A stretch of DNA of 64,000 nt from QPIN01 sp965224575 (GCA_965224575.1 CBDCZQ010000003.1:62001-126000), one strand, 5' to 3'. Numbered from the stretch's first letter, positions 18,330-29,900 are shown. Numbers and translations are program-made. The notes: generated by a model not told the origin, from the sequence alone.

Positions 18330-19706
18330 ATGAATCCAACAAACTGGTTCACCCAGCGTAAAGCGCTACCCCTTGCTCTTATTGCTTGTATCTTATTAGC
18401 AGTAATCATTGTAAAAACTCGCCCTTCCATGCAGCATGAACCTAGGGAAGACTTTATCAGTTCCGTTAAAGTGATAGACGTTAATCAATATTCTGTTAGA
18501 CCTGCCATTAAAGGTTTTGGTATCGTAAAACCGGATATTTTGTTTGAAGCTAAATCCGAGGTATCCGGCAAAATAATTTTTCTGCATCCGCAATTAAAAG
18601 ATGGTGCTGTTTTTCCTAAAGATACCGTAGTTATACGCATTGAAGAAGAAGATTATCAGTCTTCTTTAAAACAGGCTCAAGCCAACTCGGCATACAATCT
18701 TGCTAAACTTAAAGAGATCAAGGTTAGTATCCAGAACACCCGTGCTGAGATAAAACTGGTTAAAGCCAAATTGAAATTGGCAAAAAAAGAATACAGCCGA
18801 TTAGAAGAATTGTTAAAAAAACATCTGGTTTCTCAGTCTAATGCAGATGCAAAACAAGCTGATGTATTAAAACTGCAACAGGAAGTTCAAACTCTTAATA
18901 GTCGATTAAAAACCCTTCCACAGCAACAGCGCAGTCTGGAAGCAAACCTTTCCAGTACCAAAGCTGCCGCATCCAGTCAACAGCGAAACCTGGAACGCAC
19001 AACAATCACTCTGCCATTTAATGCCAGAATTTCTAAATTGAATGTTGAAAATAATCAATATATCACCCAGGGCAGTTTATTATTTAGCGCCCAAACCACT
19101 GATAAAGTCTTGATTAACGCACAATTCCCACTTTTACAATTTCGTACGCTGGCTAAAGATTTTCAAGTTGAACAGGACTTAATTAGGCAGGCATTTCAAA
19201 GCGGTTTTTCCAGTGAATTATTTACTAATTTAGGTTTGTCCGCCAAAGTTCGGCTTAGTGAAAATCTTAACGCCAGTTGGCAAGCCAAAGTAGAGCGTAT
19301 CAGCAGTTCTATTGATCCTAAAACTAGAACGCTTGGTTTATTTGTCAGTGTAGACAAACCTAATGCCCAGATAATCCCAGGCAGTAAACCACCCCTGCTA
19401 GAAGGCATGTACACAGAAGTGACCATAAAAGGTAATGCCAAAAAATTCTTTGTTATTCCCAGAGATGCGATACACGAAGGTGAGCTATTTATTGTCAATA
19501 AAGAAAACAGACTTGAACGTAGAGTTCTTAAACCCAGTCTGCTGCAAGGCAAAATGGCTTTGTTTGAAGAGGGTTTAAGTGTGGGTGAAAAAATCGTTGT
19601 TTCTGATCTGTTTCCTGCCATTCCTGGAATGTCTTTGAATCTGACTAAGGATAAACGTACTGAACAGGCCATTAGCGACTGGCTAAAGCAGCAGGCTAAA
19701 CCATGA
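18330..19706 (+). CDS. RND efflux periplasmic adaptor (membrane fusion protein)
   Basis: 458-aa HlyD/AcrA-family adaptor. One N-terminal membrane anchor (LPLALIACILLAVIIV, 11-26), a lipoyl-like barrel-sandwich half (AKSEVSGKIIFLHPQL), a long helical hairpin (about 105-215), the second lipoyl half (ITLPFNARISKLNVENNQYI), then beta-barrel and membrane-proximal domains ending near IVVSDLFPAIPGM. It links the inner-membrane permease to an outer-membrane channel; no channel gene is adjacent. The stop overlaps the permease start (ATGA), so the two are translationally coupled. Confidence 0.9.
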   Translation: MNPTNWFTQRKALPLALIACILLAVIIVKTRPSMQHEPREDFISSVKVIDVNQYSVRPAIKGFGIVKPDILFEAKSEVSGKIIFLHPQLKDGAVFPKDTVVIRIEEEDYQSSLKQAQANSAYNLAKLKEIKVSIQNTRAEIKLVKAKLKLAKKEYSRLEELLKKHLVSQSNADAKQADVLKLQQEVQTLNSRLKTLPQQQRSLEANLSSTKAAASSQQRNLERTTITLPFNARISKLNVENNQYITQGSLLFSAQTTDKVLINAQFPLLQFRTLAKDFQVEQDLIRQAFQSGFSSELFTNLGLSAKVRLSENLNASWQAKVERISSSIDPKTRTLGLFVSVDKPNAQIIPGSKPPLLEGMYTEVTIKGNAKKFFVIPRDAIHEGELFIVNKENRLERRVLKPSLLQGKMALFEEGLSVGEKIVVSDLFPAIPGMSLNLTKDKRTEQAISDWLKQQAKP

Positions 19707-22700
19707 TTCGCTTTTTTACCCTGCACCCCACGGCAGCCAACTTATTAATGCTATTTCTTTTGTTCATCGGTTTTGTCACTCTGCCTACATTAAAACGGGA
19801 AACATTGCCGGAAATTAAGAAATATGAAGTTGAAGTTAAAATCGTCTACCCTGGCGCAACACCCAATGATATTGAAGAAAAAATATGCTTGCCTCTGGAA
19901 GATTCTATAGAAGGCATTAGCTTTGTTGAGGAAATAAGCTGTCAGGCACATCATTCTTATGCCGTTGCTATTATTAAGATGTTTGAGGCAGGTGATTTTC
20001 TGGTATTTATGGATGATATTAACAGTGCAGTTGATGAAATTGACAGCTTTCCCGATGAATCTGAAGAGCCGATTATCAGCGAGGTCGGACGTACTCAGGA
20101 TGTGGTGACCGTTGCTGTAACAGCCGACCTTAAAAGACAGGAATTAAAAGATCTGGCTGAAGAAATCAAAACTAAAATGCTGCTAGACCCTGGCATCCCA
20201 TTAGTGACAATTGAAGGCTTTGCTAAACGCCAATTTCAAATTCAAGTATCCCAGGCTAATTTACGTCAATATGGGGTCAGCCTGCAAGATATTGCAACGA
20301 TTATTGGACGGCAAGATGTGGACTTACCCGCAGGCGAAATTAATACCGCATCCAGAGAATATCAGATTCGCTTTAATGATGAGGCACGTTCGGTTAAAGA
20401 GTTGGGTGAACTGGTGGTGCTCACCAGTCAGCAAGGGACAGAAATTCGTCTATCTGATATTGCCACTATTATTGATCAGTTTGATGAAAACTCTGACGAT
20501 ATTTATTTTAATGATAAACCTGCCGCCTTTTTAAAAATCAGAAAAAATTCGCGTGATGACAGTTTAAGAATACTGGAAGCCGTAGAGCTGTTTATAGAAA
20601 AACAGCGTCAACTGTTACCAGCAGAAGTGGGCTTTGATTTAACGCAGGATTTTACCAGTAGTATAAAAGATCGTATTCAGCTGCTGATCAGCAATGCCTG
20701 GCAAGGGTTAATTTTAGTTTTTGGTGTGATGTGGCTATTCTTTGGCCGTCGATATGCTTTTTGGGTAGTCATGGGCTTGCCCGTTTCCTTTCTGGCAAGT
20801 ACCTGGCTGCTCGCACAATGGGGTGTCAGTATCAATATGCTGTCAATGGTCGCCCTGCTATTGGCTTTGGGTATTTTGATGGACGATGCTATCGTTATCA
20901 GCGAGAGTATTGGGCATCAAATCAGCCTAGGTAAATCACCTGTTGATGCTGCTATTGATGGTACACAGGCTGTTGCTCGTGGCGTTTTATCATCCTTTAT
21001 CACTACACTGTGCATTTTTGTGGGGCTGCTTTTTCTCAGTGGCGATATAGGGCAAAATTTAAGAAATATACCTTTAGTATTAATTTCTGTTATCAGTGTT
21101 TCACTGGTTGAAGCCTTTTTAATTCTACCCCATCATTTAAAACACTCTTTAGAAAAAGCCGGCAATGAATCTGTCTCTATTATCAGAGAAAAATTTACCC
21201 TGTCTTTTGATAAATTGCATGAACATATTCATGGCTGGGTCGCATTTCTGATTCGTTTTCGCTATGTGTTTATTGGCTCTGTTATCGGTTTATTATTTTT
21301 ATCTGTCAGCTTGTTAGTTTCAGGCATTGTTAAGTTTTCAGCCTTCCCTGATATTGAGGGTGATATTTTACAGGCTAGAATTTTAATGCCAGTGGGTAGT
21401 TCCCTTACTGCTACTGAACAGACGGTCAAACGACTTAATAAAAGCTTAATTCAGTTAAACCAAAGCTATAAAGAAAAATATAGCGAAGATCTTGTTCATG
21501 CGGTTACTCTCAGTTATGGTATGAATGCAGATGCATTTGAAACAGGTGCACATGTGGCAACCGTTAGTGCAGATTTGCTAACCTCTGAATTACGAGAATT
21601 GTCAATTAATGAAATTGCTGAGCAGTGGCATAAAAATACTGGAGAAATAGCTGATGCATTGACTATTTCTATCAAAGAACCCATCATTGGTCCCGCTGGA
21701 CGAGCCATTTATATACAGTTACAAGGCGAAGATTTAGAACAACTGTCCAGTGCCTCTCATCAAATGCAAAATTGGCTCCAGGGCTATCCTGGAGTGAGCA
21801 ATTTAATGGACGATTTAAGACCAGGAAAGCCAGAATTTACTTTACATTTAAAACAAGGAGCTTATGCACTTGGTTTGGATGCACACACCATCGCTATACA
21901 ATTACGGGCAGCCTACCAAGGCATAGAAATATTAGAAACCAGTGTGGGTCTGGAAACTTTTGAAGTAGTGGTGATTTTAGATGAGCAGTCCAGAGATGAA
22001 CTTGATGATTTTGATTATTTTCCCATCATTCATCCGCAGACTGGCCAGGTTATCCCCTTATCAAATGTGGCTGAAATCATTTCCAGCCGAGACTATTCTC
22101 ATATACAAAGAATTAATGGCCAGCGCACTGTCACTATTTATGGCGATATAGATGCAGAAATCAACAATACTCAGGCCATTCTACAAGACTTACAGAAACA
22201 ATATTTACCTGATTTTAAAACCCGCTATCCAGAAATCAGCGTTAATTTTGAAGGGGAAATAAAAGAAGGTAATTTAACCCGAAACTCTATGCGAAAAAGC
22301 ATGCTGTTCGGTTTAGCCGGCATTTTTATACTACTCAGTCTGCAATTTAGATCCTATACAGAACCTTTGATTGTGATGGTGAACATTCCGCTGGCGTTAA
22401 TAGGTGTCATTTGGGGACATCTATTAATGGGACATGATATTACCATGCCCTCATTGCTGGGTTTTGTTTCCCTGGCCGGCATAGTGGTAAATGATTCTAT
22501 CCTACTGGTAGAGTTTGTTAAAAAGCATAACCGAGAAGGTATGATACCGCATGAATCCGCAGCCAAAGCCAGTTATGAGCGATTTAGAGCTGTATTTTTA
22601 ACCTCGCTAACCACTATTGCGGGGCTGACCCCCTTATTATTTGAGCAAAGTCCACAGGCACAGATACTGATACCTCTTGCTATTAGCATTATTTTTGGCA

Positions 22701-22804
22701 TTGCAACATCAACTTTACTAGTGCTGTTTGTTATTCCTTGTCTTTATTGTATTTTGGAAGATTTTGGAGTTGTTAAAAGCCATTCCAGCATAGATATTTT
22801 ATAA
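19703..22804 (+). CDS. RND efflux permease (AcrB/HAE type)
   Basis: 1033-aa inner-membrane proton-driven exporter. Twelve transmembrane segments in the usual 1+5+1+5 layout can be picked out, separated by two large periplasmic loops (about 35-330 and 560-860). The proton-relay aspartates lie in TM4 (LALGILMDDAIVISES). The N-terminal start FFTLHPTAANLLMLFLL and the porter-domain opening YPGATPNDIEEKICLPLED are typical. Length is normal. Substrate cannot be told from sequence; likely drugs or amphiphiles. Second gene of the adaptor-permease pair. Confidence 0.93.
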   Translation: MIRFFTLHPTAANLLMLFLLFIGFVTLPTLKRETLPEIKKYEVEVKIVYPGATPNDIEEKICLPLEDSIEGISFVEEISCQAHHSYAVAIIKMFEAGDFLVFMDDINSAVDEIDSFPDESEEPIISEVGRTQDVVTVAVTADLKRQELKDLAEEIKTKMLLDPGIPLVTIEGFAKRQFQIQVSQANLRQYGVSLQDIATIIGRQDVDLPAGEINTASREYQIRFNDEARSVKELGELVVLTSQQGTEIRLSDIATIIDQFDENSDDIYFNDKPAAFLKIRKNSRDDSLRILEAVELFIEKQRQLLPAEVGFDLTQDFTSSIKDRIQLLISNAWQGLILVFGVMWLFFGRRYAFWVVMGLPVSFLASTWLLAQWGVSINMLSMVALLLALGILMDDAIVISESIGHQISLGKSPVDAAIDGTQAVARGVLSSFITTLCIFVGLLFLSGDIGQNLRNIPLVLISVISVSLVEAFLILPHHLKHSLEKAGNESVSIIREKFTLSFDKLHEHIHGWVAFLIRFRYVFIGSVIGLLFLSVSLLVSGIVKFSAFPDIEGDILQARILMPVGSSLTATEQTVKRLNKSLIQLNQSYKEKYSEDLVHAVTLSYGMNADAFETGAHVATVSADLLTSELRELSINEIAEQWHKNTGEIADALTISIKEPIIGPAGRAIYIQLQGEDLEQLSSASHQMQNWLQGYPGVSNLMDDLRPGKPEFTLHLKQGAYALGLDAHTIAIQLRAAYQGIEILETSVGLETFEVVVILDEQSRDELDDFDYFPIIHPQTGQVIPLSNVAEIISSRDYSHIQRINGQRTVTIYGDIDAEINNTQAILQDLQKQYLPDFKTRYPEISVNFEGEIKEGNLTRNSMRKSMLFGLAGIFILLSLQFRSYTEPLIVMVNIPLALIGVIWGHLLMGHDITMPSLLGFVSLAGIVVNDSILLVEFVKKHNREGMIPHESAAKASYERFRAVFLTSLTTIAGLTPLLFEQSPQAQILIPLAISIIFGIATSTLLVLFVIPCLYCILEDFGVVKSHSSIDIL

Positions 22805-23006
22805 TGGTAATTTCATTCTTGATTTTTAGCGCAAAAAGCAGTTGCATGATCCTTAATAGATTCTATTGAATTATTAGTTCTGTATTAGTCAATATAGCCG
22901 CCGTGCTTACTTTTAATACTCTATATCAATCGTTGTACCCAAAAAACACTACCTTAAAGTTTGTGCTAAGATTCACTAACTCTTTATTTATAAGGAATAT
23001 TTAATA

Positions 23007-23831
23007 ATGATTAATATCAAAAAATCTATTGCTCTTTTAAGCCTTACTTTAGTGGTTAATCTAGTCACTTTGACTCCAGCTTTTGCTGATAACTTAAACC
23101 TAACAACGGGTACAGCAGAAATTGTTGATGAAACCTCTCTTTCTCTAAAAAACTTATCACTAGATGATAAATTTTATAATGCAGTCATTAAACTTAACCT
23201 TGATGGAACATACCTGGTCTTATCAGCCACAAAGATGATGATTGAAAATACTGCAAAATATCAGGTTGAATTTGAAAGCACCTGGAGTTCAGCCACCCAT
23301 CCCGACCAATTTCCTAATGGATCAGCTCATTTATCTGGTTTAATTGGAGCAACTCATCAAAGCAACTTTAAACTTTGGGGAAATGGAATGCTAGCTAGCC
23401 CAGGCATTAAATCTATGGCTGAAACGGGTAGTAAATCACCCTTAAACAACGAAATTGATACTGCGATTAATAATGGAAATGCTGAATTTCTATTATCTGG
23501 TAACGGCATTAATCCTTCGCCAGGCACTACCCTATTAACCTTTGATGTGACTCAAAACAATGCTTTTGTTTCACTGGTTTCAATGATTGCCCCTAGCCCA
23601 GATTGGTTTATAGGAGTGTCAGGGGTAAGCTTGATTGAAAAAGGACAGTGGGTTGATGAACTTATAATCCCACTACATGCTTATGATGCCGGAACTGATA
23701 ATGGCCAATCTTATCTTTCTCCCAATAATAAAACAGAACCACAAGGCAATATTAGTCGCCTAGAAGAATCCCCGTTTATAGTTAATGAAGAAACCCCCAC
23801 ATTAGGGCGGTTTATTTTTAAACGTATCTAG
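23007..23831 (+). CDS. Secreted Spondin_N-domain protein
   Basis: 274 aa with signal peptide (ALLSLTLVVNLVTLTPAFA). Residues 30-85 contain one copy of the short beta module found in neighbouring secreted proteins (SLSLKNLSLDDKFYNAVIKL..DGTYLVL). Residues 88-250 match the Spondin_N fold: FESTWSSATHPDQFPNGSAH, LWGNGMLASPG, SPDWFIGVSGVSL, GQWVDELIIPLHAYDAGTDNG and TEPQGNISRL. In animal F-spondin this domain is extracellular and calcium-binding; in bacteria its role is not established. AAGGAA ribosome-binding site. Single gene with a hairpin after the stop. Confidence 0.85.
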   Translation: MINIKKSIALLSLTLVVNLVTLTPAFADNLNLTTGTAEIVDETSLSLKNLSLDDKFYNAVIKLNLDGTYLVLSATKMMIENTAKYQVEFESTWSSATHPDQFPNGSAHLSGLIGATHQSNFKLWGNGMLASPGIKSMAETGSKSPLNNEIDTAINNGNAEFLLSGNGINPSPGTTLLTFDVTQNNAFVSLVSMIAPSPDWFIGVSGVSLIEKGQWVDELIIPLHAYDAGTDNGQSYLSPNNKTEPQGNISRLEESPFIVNEETPTLGRFIFKRI

Positions 23832-23857
23832 TAGACTCTATTAAATGACTTTTTTAT

Positions 23858-23885
23858 AGGTCGGAAATAGCACACATTCCGACCT
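23858..23885. terminator. Hairpin between convergent genes
   Basis: Perfect 9-bp stem AGGTCGGAA/TTCCGACCT with a 10-base loop, placed between the convergent 23007 (+) and 23972 (-) genes. There is no T-tail on either side in the correct place, so it may act bidirectionally with weak or factor-assisted termination. Confidence 0.5.
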
Positions 23886-23971
23886 TAGGCTAGCACTTCT
23901 TCTACAATAGCAAGTTAGAAAAATAATTATTTTAAAAACCATTTGATCTAGTAATTTAATTTCCTGGATGT

Positions 23972-25030
23972 TTATTGAGGTAACGGTTCAGCACTTTGTA
24001 CAATAAATGCACCATCTCCAATACGTTGTTTTAATTGGACTGAAAATAATTGATCAAAAGCAAAAACTTTAGGAATTTCGGCTGATAAACTGTCTAAACT
24101 ATAGAAAGCAGGTGTGCTTGAAACACTATTTGTAAGGTATTCAACCGTTTCTAAAATAAAACTAAAATCATCTTGTGCTTCTAGAGTAACCGCCAATATA
24201 TCGTTACCCACTCGAATATCTTTTATTGTAAGCAACCTGCTAGAATCATCATAAATAGCAACGGCTTGTAACTTTAATATTTCTAGCTTATCTGGGTCTT
24301 CTGGTTCTGGCGCAGGATTAGTTGTAGCACAACCTATCTCAGGTAATATATCAAAATCTAAAGAAACATTTGCCCCCTCTTCTGGTATTGTTATTGTTTT
24401 ACTTTGTTCCTGATAACCATTTGATTTAGTCGTTACCTTATATTCACCTGGGTTTAGCGCAAACCCGAACGCCCCATCCTTAGCACTGAATACTTGGTCA
24501 ATTTGGCCACCTTCAGCTTTAAGAACTATTTTTCCAAGACCTAGTTGAGTACATTGATCAATCACAATACCTGAAATACCACCATTATTTGGCGCAATAG
24601 GTAAAAATACTTTAATATTATATTGAGAATTTGGGCTAAACTCTGTTTCCAAATTAGTCACCCTAATATAATAAAATCCATCAGCAGATGAATTCCAACT
24701 AAGTAACTCCCCTTCTCCTGCAAAATTAAAATCAAACAAACCGACTTCAATCTCGCCCTTTTCGTTAAATAACTCAATAGCTGGATTTATTCCTTGTCCA
24801 GCGTTATCTATCTCAATATCATACTGTGTTCCTTTTTGGGCATAAAAAACCAGCCAGTCTTCATCACCTGCATAATCGAATGCATGGAGCTGTGTTAATC
24901 CTGTTGTAAAAATGGATTGTGCATCATCAAACGTATTATTTGGTTCGTACACCGTTTCAGCAATCACAGAAAAAGGGAAAACAAAAAAAAGGGTTTTTAT
25001 GACTTTCTTAAATAAAACTAAATTTTGCAT
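23972..25030 (-). CDS. Secreted PPC and carboxypeptidase-regulatory-domain protein
   Basis: 352 aa with signal peptide (TLFFVFPFSVIA) and a good AAGGAG ribosome-binding site. Residues 22-135 form a bacterial pre-peptidase C-terminal (PPC) domain (YEPNNTFDDAQSI, GDEDWLVFYAQKGTQYDI, GFYYIRVTN). Residues 145-225 form a carboxypeptidase regulatory-like fold (ISGIVIDQCTQLGLG..VLKAEGG, AFGFALNPGEYKVTTKSNGY). The last about 100 residues are two copies of the shared C-terminal module in its Cys-less form (LLTIKDIRVGN..LAVTLEAQDDFSFIL and AEIPKVFAFDQLFSVQL). No catalytic domain, so probably a surface or matrix protein. Confidence 0.75.
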   Translation of the reverse strand: MQNLVLFKKVIKTLFFVFPFSVIAETVYEPNNTFDDAQSIFTTGLTQLHAFDYAGDEDWLVFYAQKGTQYDIEIDNAGQGINPAIELFNEKGEIEVGLFDFNFAGEGELLSWNSSADGFYYIRVTNLETEFSPNSQYNIKVFLPIAPNNGGISGIVIDQCTQLGLGKIVLKAEGGQIDQVFSAKDGAFGFALNPGEYKVTTKSNGYQEQSKTITIPEEGANVSLDFDILPEIGCATTNPAPEPEDPDKLEILKLQAVAIYDDSSRLLTIKDIRVGNDILAVTLEAQDDFSFILETVEYLTNSVSSTPAFYSLDSLSAEIPKVFAFDQLFSVQLKQRIGDGAFIVQSAEPLPQ

Positions 25031-25294
25031 ATTTACTCCTTAATATTTATAAATATCAGGTTATATAAATGTTTACCTACAGATAACATTCTAAATGTCT
25101 TAACTTAAATTAACTATGAATAATTGACTATTTGTTATTTTCTCTTTCTTGAATTGGTGGCTCAACTCAAGAAGAGGTTGTAACATTAAGTTATTTCAAC
25201 GGCACAGCCTTTTGATCTGACCACCCCATAGGATATCGTTTTCTAAGTCATAATAAATTTCTAGCTATATATTCCATTCAATTATTAAAATATA

Positions 25295-26518
25295 TCTCTG
25301 TACATGACAAAAATTTTAAAAGGTTGATGTAGCCCGTTGAAATGTAATTAAATACCGGGTTTTTGTTTTGGCAAACATGAATAACGGACAATTACAGATC
25401 AACGAACTAACCGCTATATTAAACGAGCATTTTCATTGGAACAAGGCAAGAATGGGATGTTTTGTAGGAATGCTAATAGCCATAATGGTTGTAGGTACAG
25501 TAAACCTGACACAATTGGCTCTATTTTTTCCTAGCAAGGCATTGGTTTCATCACGATACAGGCGCATACAACGGTTTTTTAGTGAACATTGGCTTGATTA
25601 CAATGAAATCGCTCGTTTTATCATGAAGTTATTTGGTTTTACCGAAAATGACTTTTATTTGTCATTGGATAGAACCAACTGGAAATGGGGTAAAACCAAC
25701 ATTAATTTATTAGTGCTGGCCGTTGTCTATAAAGGCGCAGCCATTCCCGTGTATTGGCTACCCTTGAATAAGCGGGGCAATTCTAATTGGCGAGAAAGAA
25801 TCGTGCTAATGAAACGGTTTATTAGCCAGTTTGGTCAGGACAGGATTAAGGGGCTGTTAGCGGATCGTGAATTTATAGGTGATAAATGGATGGGGTGGCT
25901 CATTGAAGAAAAAATACCTTTCAATATTCGGATTCGTAATAATAGTTATACCGTAAATAGTCGGGGTGATCGTCTACGTGTTGACCATTTATTTCGTGGA
26001 TTAAAGCCCGGCGAGAGGCTTAATATTAATGAAGCAAGACTTTTAGGTGCTTGCTCAGTCTATTTAAGTGGCCTCCGCTTGAGTGATGGGAAATTATTAA
26101 TCGTTGCTAATGCTAGCCTTAATCCGAATGCGATTGAAGAATATGGCCTGCGTTGGGAAATTGAAACCTTGTTTGGGTGTTTAAAAGGCCGAGGGTTTAA
26201 CCTTGAAGATACGCGCGTTGTGGGTTATCTCCGCATGAAAAAGTTATTTGTATTACCTGTTATTGCTTTTTGCTGGTCTCATAAAGTGGGCGAATGGAAA
26301 GACGATTGTGTTTTACCGATAAAAACCAAAACACATCAACGTTTAGCACAAAGCATCTTTAGGTATGGTTTAGATTGTATTCGTTCCGAGCTGTTTAATA
26401 TTTTTTCACAATCGAAAAAACAGGTGAAGAAAATACTGTCTTTACTCCGTCCTGCTTTGTCAGGTAATAGAATTTATGGAGGATCAGTTAGATGCTGATT
26501 TTTTGTCGTGTACAGAGA
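25295..26518 (+). mobile_element. IS4-family insertion sequence, complete
   Basis: The ends are imperfect inverted repeats of about 20 bases: left TCTCTGTACATGACAAAAAT, right (reverse complement) TCTCTGTACACGACAAAAAA. AAATATA occurs directly outside both ends (25288-25294, 26519-26525) and may be the target duplication, though the flanks are low-complexity AT. It carries one intact transposase. It lies in the spacer between the divergent genes at 23972 and 26922. Confidence 0.8.
25377..26498 (+). CDS. IS4-family transposase
   Basis: 373 aa from the ATG at 25377 (an in-frame TTG lies 9 bases upstream). The DDE catalytic set is visible: first Asp in LSLDRTNWKWG, second Asp in LLADREFIG, and the IS4 signature Y-x2-R-x3-E-x6-K in YGLRWEIETLFGCLKGRGF. 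The length is normal and no stop interrupts it, so the element may still be active. It sits inside the inverted repeats at 25295-26518. Confidence 0.9.
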   Translation: MNNGQLQINELTAILNEHFHWNKARMGCFVGMLIAIMVVGTVNLTQLALFFPSKALVSSRYRRIQRFFSEHWLDYNEIARFIMKLFGFTENDFYLSLDRTNWKWGKTNINLLVLAVVYKGAAIPVYWLPLNKRGNSNWRERIVLMKRFISQFGQDRIKGLLADREFIGDKWMGWLIEEKIPFNIRIRNNSYTVNSRGDRLRVDHLFRGLKPGERLNINEARLLGACSVYLSGLRLSDGKLLIVANASLNPNAIEEYGLRWEIETLFGCLKGRGFNLEDTRVVGYLRMKKLFVLPVIAFCWSHKVGEWKDDCVLPIKTKTHQRLAQSIFRYGLDCIRSELFNIFSQSKKQVKKILSLLRPALSGNRIYGGSVRC

Positions 26519-26921
26519 AAATATATATAATTTTTCAATTAATTTATTTCAAAACTATCATATTAATTAACTATCTGAATAGCATAGATATTCTATTAAT
26601 TATTCGGACTTTTACCCCAAATATAAACTGCTAGTTCTAACTTAAGTTTGAATATAGTATTTTTTCAGCCAACCTATTCCAAATCAAAACAAAATTCAAA
26701 CTCCTTATCTAACTTCTATTCATAGTATGATGATATGATTCTAATATTGAATATATAAGGAATACTCTAGGGCATCTCTAGTAAAAAATAATTTAGAAAA
26801 AACTTCCTTTACTTTCAATCAGAATCCATTAGTGGAATATTTGGTTCAGAAAAGGGTTTTTAATTGCATATTATCTAATTTCAAAAACCCATGTATTTAA
26901 AAATTTTCATAAGGCACTCTC
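26519..26921. other. Intergenic, upstream of NHL-C13 gene
   Basis: No gene. AT-rich. GGGCATCTCTAG at 26769 resembles the end of the foldback element at 14484 but has no matching partner nearby. Confidence 0.4.
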
Positions 26922-29900
26922 ATGAACATAATAATTACAAAAAAAAGCCTTGGCTTATCCATTTTACTCTCTATTTTGAGTCTCTTCTTTAATACCGGCT
27001 ATGCAGAAGATACTTTTCAAGCAACCGGGATTTGGCCAAAAATTGCCCAGAACGCGTGGTATTTTAATAATCCTCGTGGAATGGCCAGAGATTCACAAGG
27101 ACATATTTATGTAACAGATGAAGGTACAAATAGTGTAAGGGTCTTCAATGAAGATGGTGAGTTTATTCGGAGTTGGGGAAAACTTGGCACTGGTGATGGA
27201 GAATTTAATAATCCATTTGGCATCACCGTTTCTGAGTCTGGTTTTGTTTATGTGGTTGATAAAAAAAATAACCGTATTCAGGTTTTTAATACGGATGGTA
27301 TTTTTTTGACTAAATGGGGATCACAAGGGGCTGGCCCAGGACAATTCAACTTCCCCCACTTTCTCGCTGTAAGTCGCTCTGGGCTCGTTTATGTAGCTGA
27401 TCGATTAAATAACCGTATCCAAGTTTTTAATGGTTCGGGAAAATTTATTCGACAATGGGGAACAAAAGGAACTGAACCTGGGCAACTATTAACCCCACAA
27501 GGTGTAGCTTTTGACTCAGAGGAAAGCCTCTATGTAACAGACTCAAATAACCACAGAGTACAAGTTTTTTCTAAAGAAGGTACATTTTTACGTAGTTTTG
27601 CCGAGCCAGAAGCTGCGAATGGACAGTTTAAAATTCTGGGTGGCATCTCTATTGATGAAAAAGATCAGGTATTCATTACTGATTTTGAGACAGAGGAGAT
27701 ATTACTCTTTAGTAAAAATGGAGATTTTATTCGAAAATGGGGAGGATTCGGTTTTGTCAATGAAAAAATGAATAATCCTTGGGGAATCGTTGCACAAAAT
27801 GGACAAGTATGGGTTGCGGACAATAGCAATAATAGAATTCAAATATATGATACAAATGGAGTTTATCTTATTGGTTGGCAAAGCCAAGGAAGCGCAATAG
27901 GACAATTCGTTGTCCCACATATTGCAGTCGGCCCTAATAAACTTTTATATGTAACTGACCAAGAAAACCACCGGATTCAAATTTTTGACGAAAACGGAGA
28001 AATTTTAAGTACTTTTGGTGAAAAAGGTTCTGGATCTGGAGACTTCAATCAACCTACTGATATTACTTTTGATACAGAAAATAGAATGTATGTAGTAGAT
28101 GCAATTAATGCTCGAGTTCAAGTATTTTCACTAACAGGTGAGTTTATTTCTAGCTGGAAAACAACTTTAGATGAAACCGAAGTAAGCCGCCCCAGAGCTA
28201 TTGCTATTTCTCCCATCAACCAGCAAGTCTATGTGTCCATACAAAACCACAACCGTATTCAAGTTTACACAAAAAATGGTGAGTTTTTAAGACAGTTTGG
28301 ACATAAAGGAACGGGAGATGGAGAGTTTGATTTTCCAGCTGACCTAGTCATAAATAATAATGGCCTATTAATAGTTGCAGATTCTAGAAATGACAGAATA
28401 CAAGCCTTTTCTTCAGACGATATGTTTGTTGGAAAAGTAGGTTCATTAGGGAATGGGCCGCTTGAATTCAATAAACCCAAAGGACTTGATTTGACATCTG
28501 ATGGATTGTTGTATATTGCTGATGCAAATAATAGTCGAATACAGATTTTACGAATTACAGGTGAATTTTTTCAAAGTTTTACTGAACCAGGTTCTGCTTT
28601 AGGACAAATAAATAAACCATCCTCAATCGCACATATTGATAATAATACTTTTTATGTTGCTGAAGAGGCAAACAATCGAATACAGAAATTTGTACGCACC
28701 CAAAGTAACACAGGAAACAATACGGGTAACAAACTTAACAAAGCCATTATTTTAGCAGGTGGAGGACCATCAACCGAAACCTATAGTAATTTGATTTGGG
28801 ATGCAACTGAATTATTGACCAATAAAGCTGTTGACGCCTTAAATATCCAAGGTTACAGTCTGGATCAAATTAAGTTTTTAACCGCAGGCAATATTGACAG
28901 TAGTAGAAATTATGAATTAGAACCAGCAAGTTTAGCTAATCTAGAGCTTGCAATTACAGAATGGTCAGCCGATGCAGAAAATGTGGTTATTTATTTAGTT
29001 GATCATGGCGGACCAGGGAAATTTCAAGTTAATTCAGAAGAAATTTTGAATACAGATCAACTAAATAGTTGGGTTAGTCAGTTACAATCTAAAATTCCCG
29101 GTAAAACTACTGTCATTATTGAAGCCTGCAAATCAGGCAGTTTTTTAAATTCAATCAGTATATCCGGACATCCTTTTATTGCAAGTTCCAATGCTGAACA
29201 ACCGGCTGTAATTAGTAATGGAGGATTAAACTCCTTTTCCTATTATTTTTGGAGTGAGATCAGTAGTGGAGGCACATTACAAACCGCATTCAAACGCGCC
29301 CGTCAAGGAATGTCTAGCCATATATTTAAAGGTAAACCACAAAGTGCCCAACTTGATTTCAATGGTGATAAAATCCTGAACCAAAGCGATTATAATGTAT
29401 TAGATAATTTTTGTTTAGGTAACTGTACGACTTATGCAGCCAATCCTCCGACAGTTAATCTTCTGACTCCAGAACCCAACTCTGATAACATTGTTTTTAA
29501 TAATAAAACACAGATGGATTTCTCTCTACAGGTTACTAATTTAGAATCCATTATCAGCGCCTGGGCATTGATCACCCGACCTGATTTTGATCATCCAGAT
29601 AGTGATGAACCGGTTAGTGATCTACCCTTAATTGAACTTAGCTGTGATTCTCAAAGCATCTGCCGAGGCAATTATAATCAATTTAATAGACCCGGGGAAT
29701 ATCAGATAGACTTTTATGTTAAGGATGCAAATTTAGATCAGTCTCTTGCCAAGAAAGTTATTATCGAACACACGCTGCCTCTATTTGATGAGGCTACAGG
29801 CCAATTATTTGTACCCTATGTAGTAGTAGATAATATTTTTTATCAAGCAGAATTACAAATGCAAAGTAATGGTATTTTTACTTTAACATCGGGAACACAA

